NCBI GenBank assembly: GCA_024645305.1
Contig: JAHEFU010000005.1
Span: forward strand, 1 to 31,773
Direction: 5' to 3'
Source of the DNA: Planctomycetales bacterium
GTDB taxonomy: Bacteria > 4484-113 > JAFGCY01
DNA: 31,773 nucleotides
Shown: one piece after another, positions 23,212 to 30,643 of the stretch
Layout: every line of letters starts with the position of its first letter
Numbering within the stretch: position 1 is the stretch's first letter
Notes under the pieces: model-generated
Databases searched by the model: none
Told to the model about the DNA's origin: nothing
Seen by the model: only the letters and a program-made list of their open reading frames with translations
Program-made: the position numbers and the translations under genes

Positions 23212-24357
23212 GTGATCAACAGAACTAACGCCAAGGGCTTCACCCTGATTGAGCTCCTGGTTGTAATCGTCATTATTGGTATTCTTGCCGCGATCGCCCT
23301 GCCTAACTACATTAAGGTCAAGGACAAAGCGAAGGAAGCAGAGGTTAAGGCTAACCTCCACAACATCCAGCTCTCAGTCGAGCGCTGGGCGGTCGATAGT
23401 GAAGGTCCGTACCCGAACTATCTGATCGGTGGTGAGCCCAAGTATGCCGCCCAGGTTATCGAGTCCGCCAGTGCTGGTGCTTTCAACCAGATCACTGAGA
23501 TCGACCCGACCGAGCGCGCCAGCGATCCCCTGCTTCGTCGTGGCTACATCGATGCCTATCCGAAGAACCCGTTCACCACGAACGGTGTGGCGATCCACCG
23601 CGTGCAGGACACCCTGCCCACCAGCGCCGTCAACTCCAGCGATCCGCTGCGTAACGGCCAGGGCAACCCTGGTGAGGACTACGGAACCCGTTTCGGTCCT
23701 TACTGCACCAGCATGGGAGTCGTGCTTGCGGATCCCCGCTACACTCAGTGGGTTTACTTCGATATCGACGGTGGTACCCGTAATGTCGAAAACACCTACG
23801 CCAACATTGAGTACAACTTCTGGGATATGTGGGAAGGCAACAAGCCGTTCCCGTATCTGCCCGGCATGTTCTTCTACAAGTCCGTCGGCCCGATCATTGC
23901 GGTCGGTAACGAGGACGCTGCCCAGACCCCGATCCTTCCCACGCAGTCCGATCAGTACATGATGGGCGGCTACGGTTCAATCCGTACTAAGGGTAAGGAC
24001 ATCCTGGGACCCGAAGAGCAGATCATCTACTTCATGCGTTCCGACGCCGGCACCAGCAACTGGCTTGCTGATGCTTCCGTGAGCAACCCCGGATTCGGCC
24101 AGACCGGCCCGATGCAGGGTGGCCCTGGCGGCGGTCCCGGTAACGTTGGCGCTGGTGGCAACACTGGCAAGATCGAACTGCGGATCTGGCCCTGGACCCG
24201 TTCCCAGACCAGCCCGGATGAGTACGAAGGTTCTTCCTTCGGCCCCGCGCAGGTTGGTGACTCCAACGATCAGCTGCAGTACGGCAAGCCTAACGGTGTT
24301 CGCGATGCGATCATCCTGGTCCTCACCGCTGGTGAAGACTATGATGGCGACCGCTAA
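23212..24357 (+). CDS. Large type IV pilin/pseudopilin-like protein
   Basis: The precursor has a classical class III signal: MINRTNAKG|FTLIELLVVI, with the prepilin peptidase site after Gly9 and Glu at mature position 5, followed by the hydrophobic helix IIGILAAIALP. The early region resembles GspG-type pseudopilins (YIDAYPKNPF). At 381 residues it is more than twice the size of most major pilins. The later part is aromatic- and Gly-rich, including GGPGGGPGNVGAGG. I chose the GTG at 23212 because it gives a normal 9-residue leader and has AAGGAGG 8 nt upstream; the frame is open back to 23170. Frequent GGT, CGT and AAC codons suggest high expression. An intrinsic terminator follows. It is probably assembled by the PilC protein upstream. 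Confidence 0.9.
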   Translation: MINRTNAKGFTLIELLVVIVIIGILAAIALPNYIKVKDKAKEAEVKANLHNIQLSVERWAVDSEGPYPNYLIGGEPKYAAQVIESASAGAFNQITEIDPTERASDPLLRRGYIDAYPKNPFTTNGVAIHRVQDTLPTSAVNSSDPLRNGQGNPGEDYGTRFGPYCTSMGVVLADPRYTQWVYFDIDGGTRNVENTYANIEYNFWDMWEGNKPFPYLPGMFFYKSVGPIIAVGNEDAAQTPILPTQSDQYMMGGYGSIRTKGKDILGPEEQIIYFMRSDAGTSNWLADASVSNPGFGQTGPMQGGPGGGPGNVGAGGNTGKIELRIWPWTRSQTSPDEYEGSSFGPAQVGDSNDQLQYGKPNGVRDAIILVLTAGEDYDGDR

Positions 24358-24385
24358 GCCGTTTACTTCCTAATCAGAAGTGCCT

Positions 24386-24417
24386 GCGCCCCTCCTTCGG
24401 GAGGGGCGCTTTTTTTT
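24386..24417 (+). terminator. Rho-independent terminator after the pilin gene
   Basis: A perfect 10-bp stem, GCGCCCCTCC (24386-24395) and GGAGGGGCGC (24400-24409), with a TTCG loop, is followed by eight T residues. It ends the pilC-pilin transcript and is the strongest terminator in the window. Confidence 0.95.
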
Positions 24418-24429
24418 ACTTCAGGGAAC

Positions 24430-24609
24430 ATGGCAGCGGTTGCCAGCCGCTGGTCTGCGAACGAACTGCTCATTGAGAACGCCGGACAGCAGACAGCCAA
24501 CTGCTTGCATGTGGCCCGGCTGGATATGCCGCTCCAGTCTGACCTGGCTGCAGCTGAGGAACGCTATGCAGGGCTGACCGCCCGCAGTGTGGAATCGCGC
24601 GGGGACTGA
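24430..24609 (+). CDS. Possible small protein, 59 residues
   Basis: A short frame starts with ATG at 24430, just after the pilin terminator, and ends at a TGA. It encodes a soluble, helix-prone peptide (MAAVASRWSANELLIENAGQ, later LQSDLAAAEERYAGLTARSV). Codon choice resembles neighbouring genes, with third positions mostly G or C. AGGGA lies only 3 nt before the ATG, which is short for a Shine-Dalgarno, and no promoter is obvious. It resembles no family I know and may be chance or a fragment of an older gene. Confidence 0.35.
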   Translation: MAAVASRWSANELLIENAGQQTANCLHVARLDMPLQSDLAAAEERYAGLTARSVESRGD

Positions 24610-24632
24610 TCCGCCCCCGCATTGCAGTCCGC

Positions 24633-26315
24633 TCAGTTCTCTTCGAGGTAGAGCTTCTCGTTGAACAGGTCGAAGGTGACAATCATGTCAGCGAACATGG
24701 AGTTGCCGAAGGAGCCGATACGCTGGGGCTTCGGTTCCTCACCCGGTGCCAGATTCTCCACAAAGGTCAGTGGCCCGTGGATCTCCTGCTCGCCCAGTCT
24801 CACGATGCCCGGCCGGATGATGTAGAAGGCCGTCCGCCCGTGGATCGTCACTCCGCTGCCGATGTTCTCGATTTCGTAGTTCACCCCGGCCCGGTCAATT
24901 GCCCAGGCGTAGAGTGTGAATTGCGGTTCGGCTCCCGTATTGATGAAGGCTCCGCCGCTGATGCTGCCATCCACTTCAATGTCCACCCAGGGCAGGGAAT
25001 CGCGGTGGAAGTCCACGGACTGGTAGTTGCTGCCCAGATGCAGCTTGGGATCGAATTCATCCGGCGGATACAGGAACAACCGCCTCCGGCGCATGTCGAG
25101 CCGGACCACGAAGTTGTTGAGGATCAGGCTGCCCAGCAGGCCGGAAACGTTGCCGGCCTCCATGCTGTCCTCCAGCCGTCCGCCGTCTGTCAGCACCGCC
25201 GCAGGGAAATCCGGCACCGGGATCCGGCCGTTGAGCTTCAGTCCGCTGACGCGGGTGTACTGCACGTCAGCCGTTCCCCCGTGCCCCGTGACCTCTTCCT
25301 TTCCGAGCAGGCGGCAGCCCAGGCTGTCTGCGACATCACGCCTGAGCAGGCCGACATTGGCTCCGGTATCGAACTTGAAGCGCAGTCTCTGGCCCTGTGG
25401 TCCGGTGGCAGAGACAATGATGCTGTCGTCAACGAAGCTGAAGGGCAGCTGGTATGGCACGCTGGGCAGGGCCGGACTGGCAATGGCGGGCGAGCTGCGC
25501 CGCATGAAGTCCGCGGCGGGCAGCTTGTCTGTCCTGGCAACCGAACTTGTGGTGTAGCTTCGGTCACGCCCGATCGGACCCTCGGGGCCGAACTTGCGCA
25601 TCAGGATGGTTGTGGGGTACAGACAGGCCCCGGCAAACTGCTGCCAGTCATCAAACTGCATGTAACGGAAGATTGAGCTGGCCTGCAGCCGGCGCTCATT
25701 GCCCTGCAGCATGCCGCGCAGCAGGTAACTCTCGTTGTCAATCATCAGCAGCACTTCACTCATCTCCGACGGGCTGTACTGCAGCACGTGGAAGCCGGTA
25801 CGGAACTGCAGCGGAATCCAGTCCGCCCCCTGCATGTATTTGCGCTGATCATCGGACTGGTAGTTCATGTACTGCACGAACTGCTGGCTGACGTCGGTGC
25901 TTTCCTCGCCGTCAACGCTGTAGGGCAGGACCAGGTCGCTGCCGTACCAGTGGTCCGTGCCGTCATAGCCGAACACTTCGGTGAAGTCCAGCCAGTAATG
26001 CTCCTGGCGGAAGCGCTCATTCTGCACCACCACGGAGATGGACTTCTCCTCCTCGGGTGTGCCGTCGCGGAAGTCCAGCTTCACCGGTCCATCGCGAAAG
26101 AAGTCCAGGCTGGCCTGCATGGCCGTCAGGTGCCGGCTGAGTACTTCATCGGCCGGCAGGCTGTCGTTGAAGGGAAACAGCGGCGGCAGTTCACTGACCC
26201 GGCTGAACACCGCCCGGCTGCGGTCAGTGACCGCTTCCTGCTGGCCCCACGCGCTGTGCGCAGGCAGCCACAGCAGTGCCGACAGCAGAAACAGGATTGG
26301 CAGGCGCGCTGGCAA
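24633..26315 (-). CDS. Exported double retropepsin-like protein A, second active site DTG changed to NTG
   Basis: This 560-residue protein has a signal peptide (MPARLPILFLLSALLWLPAH, cleavage near SAWG|QQ). An N-terminal domain of about 270 residues has no clear family. Two retropepsin-like aspartic protease modules follow. The first has active site FKFDTGANVGLL (about residue 314) and the usual VSGLLGSLILNNFVVRLD. The second has GAFINTGAEPQF (about residue 455), where the catalytic Asp is Asn (codon AAT), and ends MIVTFDLFNEKLYLE. Monomeric proteases could pair the two halves as in pepsin. The start is a TTG at 26315; GGGA lies close upstream and the previous gene's stop is 9 nt away, so it forms an operon with its paralogue. 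Substrate unknown. Confidence 0.72.
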   Translation of the reverse strand: MPARLPILFLLSALLWLPAHSAWGQQEAVTDRSRAVFSRVSELPPLFPFNDSLPADEVLSRHLTAMQASLDFFRDGPVKLDFRDGTPEEEKSISVVVQNERFRQEHYWLDFTEVFGYDGTDHWYGSDLVLPYSVDGEESTDVSQQFVQYMNYQSDDQRKYMQGADWIPLQFRTGFHVLQYSPSEMSEVLLMIDNESYLLRGMLQGNERRLQASSIFRYMQFDDWQQFAGACLYPTTILMRKFGPEGPIGRDRSYTTSSVARTDKLPAADFMRRSSPAIASPALPSVPYQLPFSFVDDSIIVSATGPQGQRLRFKFDTGANVGLLRRDVADSLGCRLLGKEEVTGHGGTADVQYTRVSGLKLNGRIPVPDFPAAVLTDGGRLEDSMEAGNVSGLLGSLILNNFVVRLDMRRRRLFLYPPDEFDPKLHLGSNYQSVDFHRDSLPWVDIEVDGSISGGAFINTGAEPQFTLYAWAIDRAGVNYEIENIGSGVTIHGRTAFYIIRPGIVRLGEQEIHGPLTFVENLAPGEEPKPQRIGSFGNSMFADMIVTFDLFNEKLYLEEN

Positions 26316-26324
26316 GGTCCCTGA

Positions 26325-28040
26325 TCAGCCTCCGCTGCCTTCCTGCTGGACGTCCGCTTCCCCGTCGGCATCTTCCTGCGGTGAGGCCTCGCCATCCGCG
26401 GCCTGTCCGGCATCAAACTGTTCACGCATCTGGGCCTGCACTTCCTCACTGGGCTCGATGTACATCCGCTGGTTGAACAGGTCCAGGGTCACGCGCTGTT
26501 CGCTGAAGAAGAACACCCCGACGTAGCCCAGCAGCAGCCGGCCGCTCATCGTGCCGCGGTCGTCACTGGACAGCGAGGCGATCTTGTTCTCCAGGTGCAG
26601 CGGGCCGATGTCGAAACTCGGTACGTTGACAAAGTCAAAACTGCGCACGCCACCGACAACCGTGCTGTCACCGGAGTACTGCTTCTCCAGCTCCACGCCG
26701 TAATAGTCCAGTGTTTCACTGAGCAAGGCCAGATCCAGCTGCAGGCCTGTGTCAATCACCACTTCGCCCAGCACGCTGGAGTCCAGCCGGCCCAGCGCAT
26801 AGATCAGGTCCTCCACATCCAGCTCCAGCCAGGCATAGGGCCGGCTCAGAGAGGCATCGGGGTCAAAACCCTCGGCGTTGAAGAGAGTCAGCTTGCCATT
26901 TGCAAGGTCAAAGCGTGTGATGTACTGGTGGAACATGCTCACACCCATCAGCCCCGTGGCGCCGTAGCTGCCCAGCGTGTCAATCAGTACCTGATTCGCT
27001 TCCGGGACGCTCGTGGCCGGGAAGGCAGAAAGCTTGATCTTCTCACCGTCGGCTGTTCCCAGGAAGGCGCTGTCGCACAGGCCGATGGAGAAGTCCACGC
27101 TCGTGCCATGCCCGTGGGCCCTGGTGTTCAGCGATGATTCGAACTTGGCATCCGCCGCCGCCGCCGGTGTGAACAGCGAGGCACTGGCACCGGTGTCCAG
27201 CAGGAAGTAATGCGTTGTGTCGCTGCCTTCAAAGGTCAGGGGCACGAACATGTAGCCACTCTTGACGACGATGTCAATCTCCACACCCTCAGCCGGCAAT
27301 TCCTGCGGGTCGCCGATCGGATGCCTGTCGAAGTCGAACTCGAAGTCGGCCGGGATTTCGTCAAGCAATTCCGTGCTTTCCACGTTGTAACTCGTGAAGT
27401 TCACGCGCTCGCCGTTCTGGTCAAGCTCACTGGAGGTTTCCTTCTCGGTTATCAGCCGACCCTCGTCGTCAGTGCTGTAGTAGTAGTAAGTCCTGTAGGT
27501 CAGGCTCTCCGGATCATGTGGGGCAAAGCGAACCTCACTCGTCATGATCTGCAGGTACTCAGGTTCATCCGCATCGGAGAACATGGCGAGCTTCACCTCG
27601 GGCAGACCTTCCGGGCTGAACACGAAATTGAAGCCGCCGGCATCCTCATCAATGTAGTGCAGGTCATTCCAGTAGGGCTCATTCAGGTAGTCCCCGCTGG
27701 CCAGCAGATTCATCACGGCATTTGAAGGATTGTCCTCTTTCTCGATCTGGTAGGGCAGGGTGTAGTTGCTGCCGGCCCAGTTGCCCTTCTCCCCGTAGTA
27801 ACTGAAGGAGGTCAGGTCGCCGTAGCTGTACTTCACGATCCAGGTGTCGTCGTGGAAGACCGCCGTGAACTCACCGTCGCTGTCGTTTTGCTCAATGGTT
27901 CCGGTAAGCATCAGTCCGGTTTCAAACGAATTGAAGTAGCGCGTGGCGGCTTCCCGGTGCATTTCCTTGATGTCGGGTGAGTCCTGGGCCGCCGCGAGGG
28001 CGGGCAACAGGGCGATCAGAGTTGCGAAGATCAGGCGCAT
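26325..28040 (-). CDS. Exported double retropepsin-like protein B
   Basis: This 571-residue paralogue of the downstream protein has a signal peptide (MRLIFATLIALLPALAAAQ). Its N-terminal domain of about 240 residues is rich in Tyr, Asp and Glu and may be a LolA-like or unrelated beta-sheet fold. Two retropepsin-like modules follow. The first has FLLDTGASASLF (about residue 282) and GLMGVSMFHQYITRFDL. The second has VVIDTGLQLDL (about residue 429) and LLLGYVGVFFFSEQRVTLDL. Both keep Asp-Thr-Gly. An acidic Gln/Glu/Gly-rich tail of about 45 residues ends the protein. AGGA lies 8 nt before the ATG at 28040, and TAGAAT is on the minus strand at 28079-28074, so it has its own promoter downstream of ychF. 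Confidence 0.75.
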   Translation of the reverse strand: MRLIFATLIALLPALAAAQDSPDIKEMHREAATRYFNSFETGLMLTGTIEQNDSDGEFTAVFHDDTWIVKYSYGDLTSFSYYGEKGNWAGSNYTLPYQIEKEDNPSNAVMNLLASGDYLNEPYWNDLHYIDEDAGGFNFVFSPEGLPEVKLAMFSDADEPEYLQIMTSEVRFAPHDPESLTYRTYYYYSTDDEGRLITEKETSSELDQNGERVNFTSYNVESTELLDEIPADFEFDFDRHPIGDPQELPAEGVEIDIVVKSGYMFVPLTFEGSDTTHYFLLDTGASASLFTPAAAADAKFESSLNTRAHGHGTSVDFSIGLCDSAFLGTADGEKIKLSAFPATSVPEANQVLIDTLGSYGATGLMGVSMFHQYITRFDLANGKLTLFNAEGFDPDASLSRPYAWLELDVEDLIYALGRLDSSVLGEVVIDTGLQLDLALLSETLDYYGVELEKQYSGDSTVVGGVRSFDFVNVPSFDIGPLHLENKIASLSSDDRGTMSGRLLLGYVGVFFFSEQRVTLDLFNQRMYIEPSEEVQAQMREQFDAGQAADGEASPQEDADGEADVQQEGSGG

Positions 28041-28112
28041 GCATGGTTCCTGGATACTGAGTGTAGACCTTATATTCTATTCGACGAAAACCGGGCAGGG
28101 GCAAAGCCGCGC

Positions 28113-29192
28113 TCAGACATTGAAGCGGATGTTCATGATGTCCCCGTCCTGCGTGAGGTATTCCTTGCCCTCCAGGCGGTACTTGCCGGCTGCCTTGGCG
28201 GCTTTCTCCCCACCCAGTTCCACGAAGTCCTCATAGGCGATCGTCTCGGCGCGGATGAAGCCGCGGGCCAGGTCGGAGTGGATCACCCCGGCCGTCTGCT
28301 GGGCATTGGAGCCGCTGCGCACCGACCAGCTGCGGCATTCCTTGTCGCTGGCGGTCAGGAAGGTGATCAGGTTCAGGGTGGAGTAGGCCGTGCGGATGAA
28401 ACGGGGCAGGGCGCGTTCGCTGATGCCGAACTCGGACATGTACTCCGCGGCTTCCTCGTCCGTCATGGCGCTCAGTTCCGCCTCCAGTCCTGCGCTCATG
28501 ATCACATGGGGCAGGCCCAGATCCTCACAGGCCTTGATGGCAGCCGGCATCCCGGCGATGTCCGCGGGATCGTGGCCGATATCGGAGTCGGCGATGTTCA
28601 GCACGACGATCACGGGTTTGACGCTCATCGGGGCCAGGTCGCTTACGCTCTTCAGTTCCTCGGGGCTGATTTCCATGCTGCGCACAGGCACGCCATCCTC
28701 CAGCTGGGCGAGGATGCGCCGGCAGAGTTCCAGCCGGGCCTTCATGTCCTTGTCCGGCTTGACGCGGGTGGTCTTCTCCAGGTTGTGGATGGCGCGCTCG
28801 AAGATCACGTAGTCCAGGAGCACCAGTTCCTCCACCATGCTGCGGACTTCCTTCGCCGCTTCCGGGGCATAGTCCGCATCGAACAGGCCGACGACCAGCG
28901 CCAGGGTGTCCATCCGGCGATAGAGTTCCAGCACGGCATTCTTGAGCTTCTTCTCGGTGGAGCTGGGGTCGAAGCCGGGGATGTCGAACATCTCCAGGGT
29001 GGCGTGGACCTTGCTCTTCGTGGCGTAATGCTCAGCGAGGAAGTCCAGGCGCTCGTCCGGGATCTTGACCACTGCCTGGTTCGGCTTCAGGTCATAGCCC
29101 AGGAACTGGGGCGAGACAGCCTGCGCCGTCAGTGCCTGGAACACCGTGCTTTTGCCCCCGCCGGGGTAGCCGAACAGTCCAACCTTTGTCAT
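28113..29192 (-). CDS. ychF: YchF/OLA1-family nucleotide-binding protein
   Basis: This 359-residue P-loop protein is a member of the YchF (OLA1) family, ATPases associated with ribosomes, translation and stress response. Its G1 loop is GYPGGGKST (residues 8-16), where YchF normally has GLPNVGKST. G3 is FDIPGFDPSS and the G4-equivalent is VLNIADSD. The C-terminus has the diagnostic TGS-like domain: FLTASDKECRSWSVRSGSNA, then IHSDLARGFIRAE and DGDIMNIRF. The ATG at 29192 has TATAAT 8 nt upstream and no Shine-Dalgarno. The altered P-loop suggests a diverged subfamily. Confidence 0.88.
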   Translation of the reverse strand: MTKVGLFGYPGGGKSTVFQALTAQAVSPQFLGYDLKPNQAVVKIPDERLDFLAEHYATKSKVHATLEMFDIPGFDPSSTEKKLKNAVLELYRRMDTLALVVGLFDADYAPEAAKEVRSMVEELVLLDYVIFERAIHNLEKTTRVKPDKDMKARLELCRRILAQLEDGVPVRSMEISPEELKSVSDLAPMSVKPVIVVLNIADSDIGHDPADIAGMPAAIKACEDLGLPHVIMSAGLEAELSAMTDEEAAEYMSEFGISERALPRFIRTAYSTLNLITFLTASDKECRSWSVRSGSNAQQTAGVIHSDLARGFIRAETIAYEDFVELGGEKAAKAAGKYRLEGKEYLTQDGDIMNIRFNV

Positions 29193-29200
29193 AGCGCCGT

Positions 29201-29206
29201 ATTATA
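29201..29206 (-). promoter_or_regulatory. -10 element, near-leaderless, for ychF
   Basis: A perfect TATAAT on the minus strand is separated by 8 nt from the ATG at 29192, predicting a leader of 0-2 nt. Confidence 0.55.
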
Positions 29207-29320
29207 GCGGGGGATAGTAATCAGTGGTCAGTGATCAGTGGAGAGTGGTCAGGGGCCTCAGTTCGCCTGCGCTCCGGTGGCAGCCGTGAGAATGCGAAAG
29301 GGTTTTGTACAACACAGAGA

Positions 29321-29347
29321 TCCACAGAAGTCCACAGAGTTCCACAG
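29321..29347. repeat. Short tandem repeat, TCCACAG every 10 nt
   Basis: The exact heptamer TCCACAG occurs at 29321-29327, 29331-29337 and 29341-29347, with 3-nt variable spacers (aag, agt). A related ACACAGAG precedes it. Confidence 0.85.
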
Positions 29348-29659
29348 AAAATTCAGAATCAGATTGCCAACTACGGATAACTCACTGAACTTCGTGACAT
29401 GCATTCCCAATCGCGGCCGGGCCGCGCCGGTCCTGTTCATGCACGATGTTCATGTGCAGCCCAGGACCGGCGTCGCTCTGCAACGCCAGAACGCCTGATG
29501 TCCCTCTTCTTGCACGGCAACCCGCGTGGCAGGAGAGATTGCCAGTAAGTTCCTTCTTTTCTGCGCCTCTTGTATTTTCTCTGCGGCTCTGCGCCAGAAA
29601 AACCAGTCCAGCTATTACGGCCTGGCCGCGCAGAATTGCAACGATAAGGCGGACTCCCG

Positions 29660-29755
29660 GACGGGCTGAATGCCCGTGCTCCTGTTGCTTGACTTGCAGC
29701 AGGCCTCAGACGGGCTGAATGCCCGTGCTCCTGCGAACTGAAAGTTCGCGCTCCT
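29660..29755. repeat. Three hairpin units each followed by GCTCCT
   Basis: A 25-bp exact direct repeat occurs at 29660-29684 and 29709-29733. Each copy holds a hairpin, ACGGGC-TGAAT-GCCCGT, followed by GCTCCT. A third unit with a different stem, GCGAACT-GAA-AGTTCGC (29733-29749), is also followed by GCTCCT. The stems vary with compensation while the flank stays constant, as in REP-like elements. Confidence 0.8.
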
Positions 29756-29785
29756 TCGTGTTGTGCGACTTGCGCCGCAGCCCGG

Positions 29786-30292
29786 TTAGGGCATCGGGTG
29801 TTCGGCGGCGCGGGCACCGAGTTCCTTGTCCATCAGGAACATGCCGCTCTGGCTTTCCTGCACCATCCGGAGCTGGTCGATGATCGCCGTGAGGGTGGCT
29901 TCCTCCTCCACCTGCTCCGTGATGAACCACTGCAGGAAGGTGAAACCGGCATGGTCTCGCTCCTCCATGGCCTGGTCCACCAGCTGGTGGATGCTCTTCG
30001 TCACGAGCATCTCATGTTCCAGGGCGGCTTCGAAGACCTGGATCGGGCCATCCCACTCCCAGCGCGGCTGCTGCAGGCTCTGGAGTTTGACCTGGCCGCC
30101 GCGGTCGAGGATGAAGTGGTAGAACTTGGAGGCATGGAACTGCTCCTCGTCGCGCTGGATGTTCATCCACTTGGCGAAGCCCAGCATGTTCTTCCACTCG
30201 AACCAGGCGGACATTGACAGGTAGACATAGGAGGATTCGAACTCCAGGTGCAACTGCGTGTTGAGGGCATCTTCCAGACTCTTGCTTAGCAT
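29786..30292 (-). CDS. ftnA: Ferritin (FtnA type)
   Basis: This 168-residue non-haem ferritin oxidises Fe(II) and stores iron in a 24-subunit shell. Every ferroxidase ligand of E. coli FtnA is at the same position: Glu17 (HLEFESSYVYLSM), Glu50 and His53 (RDEEQFHASKFY), Glu94, Glu126, Glu129 and Glu130 (FITEQVEEEA). The frame is open upstream to 30382. I chose the ATG at 30292 because GGAG lies 7 nt before it and ferritins start MLSKSLEDALN. A TATACT -10 candidate lies on the minus strand at 30327-30322. No Fur-box-like 19-bp palindrome is evident near it. Confidence 0.94.
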   Translation of the reverse strand: MLSKSLEDALNTQLHLEFESSYVYLSMSAWFEWKNMLGFAKWMNIQRDEEQFHASKFYHFILDRGGQVKLQSLQQPRWEWDGPIQVFEAALEHEMLVTKSIHQLVDQAMEERDHAGFTFLQWFITEQVEEEATLTAIIDQLRMVQESQSGMFLMDKELGARAAEHPMP

Positions 30293-30504
30293 TTCCAACT
30301 CCAGAATGTAGTGACCAAGCCAGTATATCGCAGTTGCTGTCGGCTCTCGTGAATAGGGAGGCACTCCTCTCCTCCGGCTCATTCAAACCTGTTTCAGGGA
30401 AAACATCGACAGCTTTGAAACAGAACATGAGGATATTGCGTCTAGATTTGCGATATATGAGTGTGATTATTGCTATTATCTGAGTTGTAACGACTAAGAT
30501 TAAC

Positions 30505-30533
30505 TTGACATCTTGAATTAAAGTTGTTACACT
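30505..30533 (+). promoter_or_regulatory. Sigma70-type promoter of dnaK
   Basis: TTGACA (30505-30510) is a perfect -35. It is followed by a 17-nt spacer and TACACT (30528-30533), predicting a start near 30540 and a leader of about 104 nt. A CTTGAA overlaps the spacer, but there is no sigma32-type CCCCAT at the right distance. Confidence 0.75.
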
Positions 30534-30553
30534 ACAGGTATCAATGTCAGAGG

Positions 30554-30592
30554 CCCATCTGGGTCTCACGGATGAGACCCGGGTTTGCCGGG
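30554..30592 (+). promoter_or_regulatory. Overlapping hairpins in the dnaK leader
   Basis: GGGTCTCA (30561-30568) and TGAGACCC (30573-30580) form a perfect 8-bp stem with loop CGGA. It competes with CCCA/TGGG (30554-30563) upstream and CCCGG/CCGGG (30578-30592) downstream because they share bases. The leader could switch between folds, but the Shine-Dalgarno GAGGAG (30632-30637) lies outside them. Confidence 0.5.
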
Positions 30593-30643
30593 TCGGCTGA
30601 ACAGGGCCTGGCCCGGTGAATTTAGAAATATGAGGAGTCTGCA

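Larger units (their letters stand above)
29207..29785. other. Gene-free, repeat-bearing stretch between ychF and ferritin
   Basis: No convincing gene is present. From 29219 to 29260 there are imperfect repeats of TCAGTG/ATCAGTGG. From 29313 the heptamer TCCACAG recurs at a 10-nt period. Near 29556-29600 CTCTGCG/GCTCTGCGCC repeats occur, of the simple kind found scattered in many bacterial genomes. Three hairpin units follow at 29660-29755. Short frames here read only the repeats. Confidence 0.7.
30293..30643. promoter_or_regulatory. Divergent regulatory region between ferritin and dnaK
   Basis: This 351-bp gap holds the ferritin promoter on one side and a strong dnaK promoter on the other. 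Between them is an 8-bp inverted repeat, CTGTTTCA (30389-30396) and TGAAACAG (30416-30423), with 19 nt between the arms. The middle is AT-rich. I see no gene and no CIRCE element. Confidence 0.6.

Noticed and set aside
28278..29207. 309-codon open frame on the plus strand
   Set aside because: It is antisense to ychF, a clear conserved gene.
29258..29817. Short frames on both strands in the repeat stretch
   Set aside because: They read through simple repeats and hairpins and give low-complexity peptides without start signals.
30480..30643. CIRCE or sigma32 control of dnaK
   Set aside because: No TTAGCACTC/GAGTGCTAA pair is present, and the CTTGAA in the spacer lacks a CCCCAT partner at the right distance.
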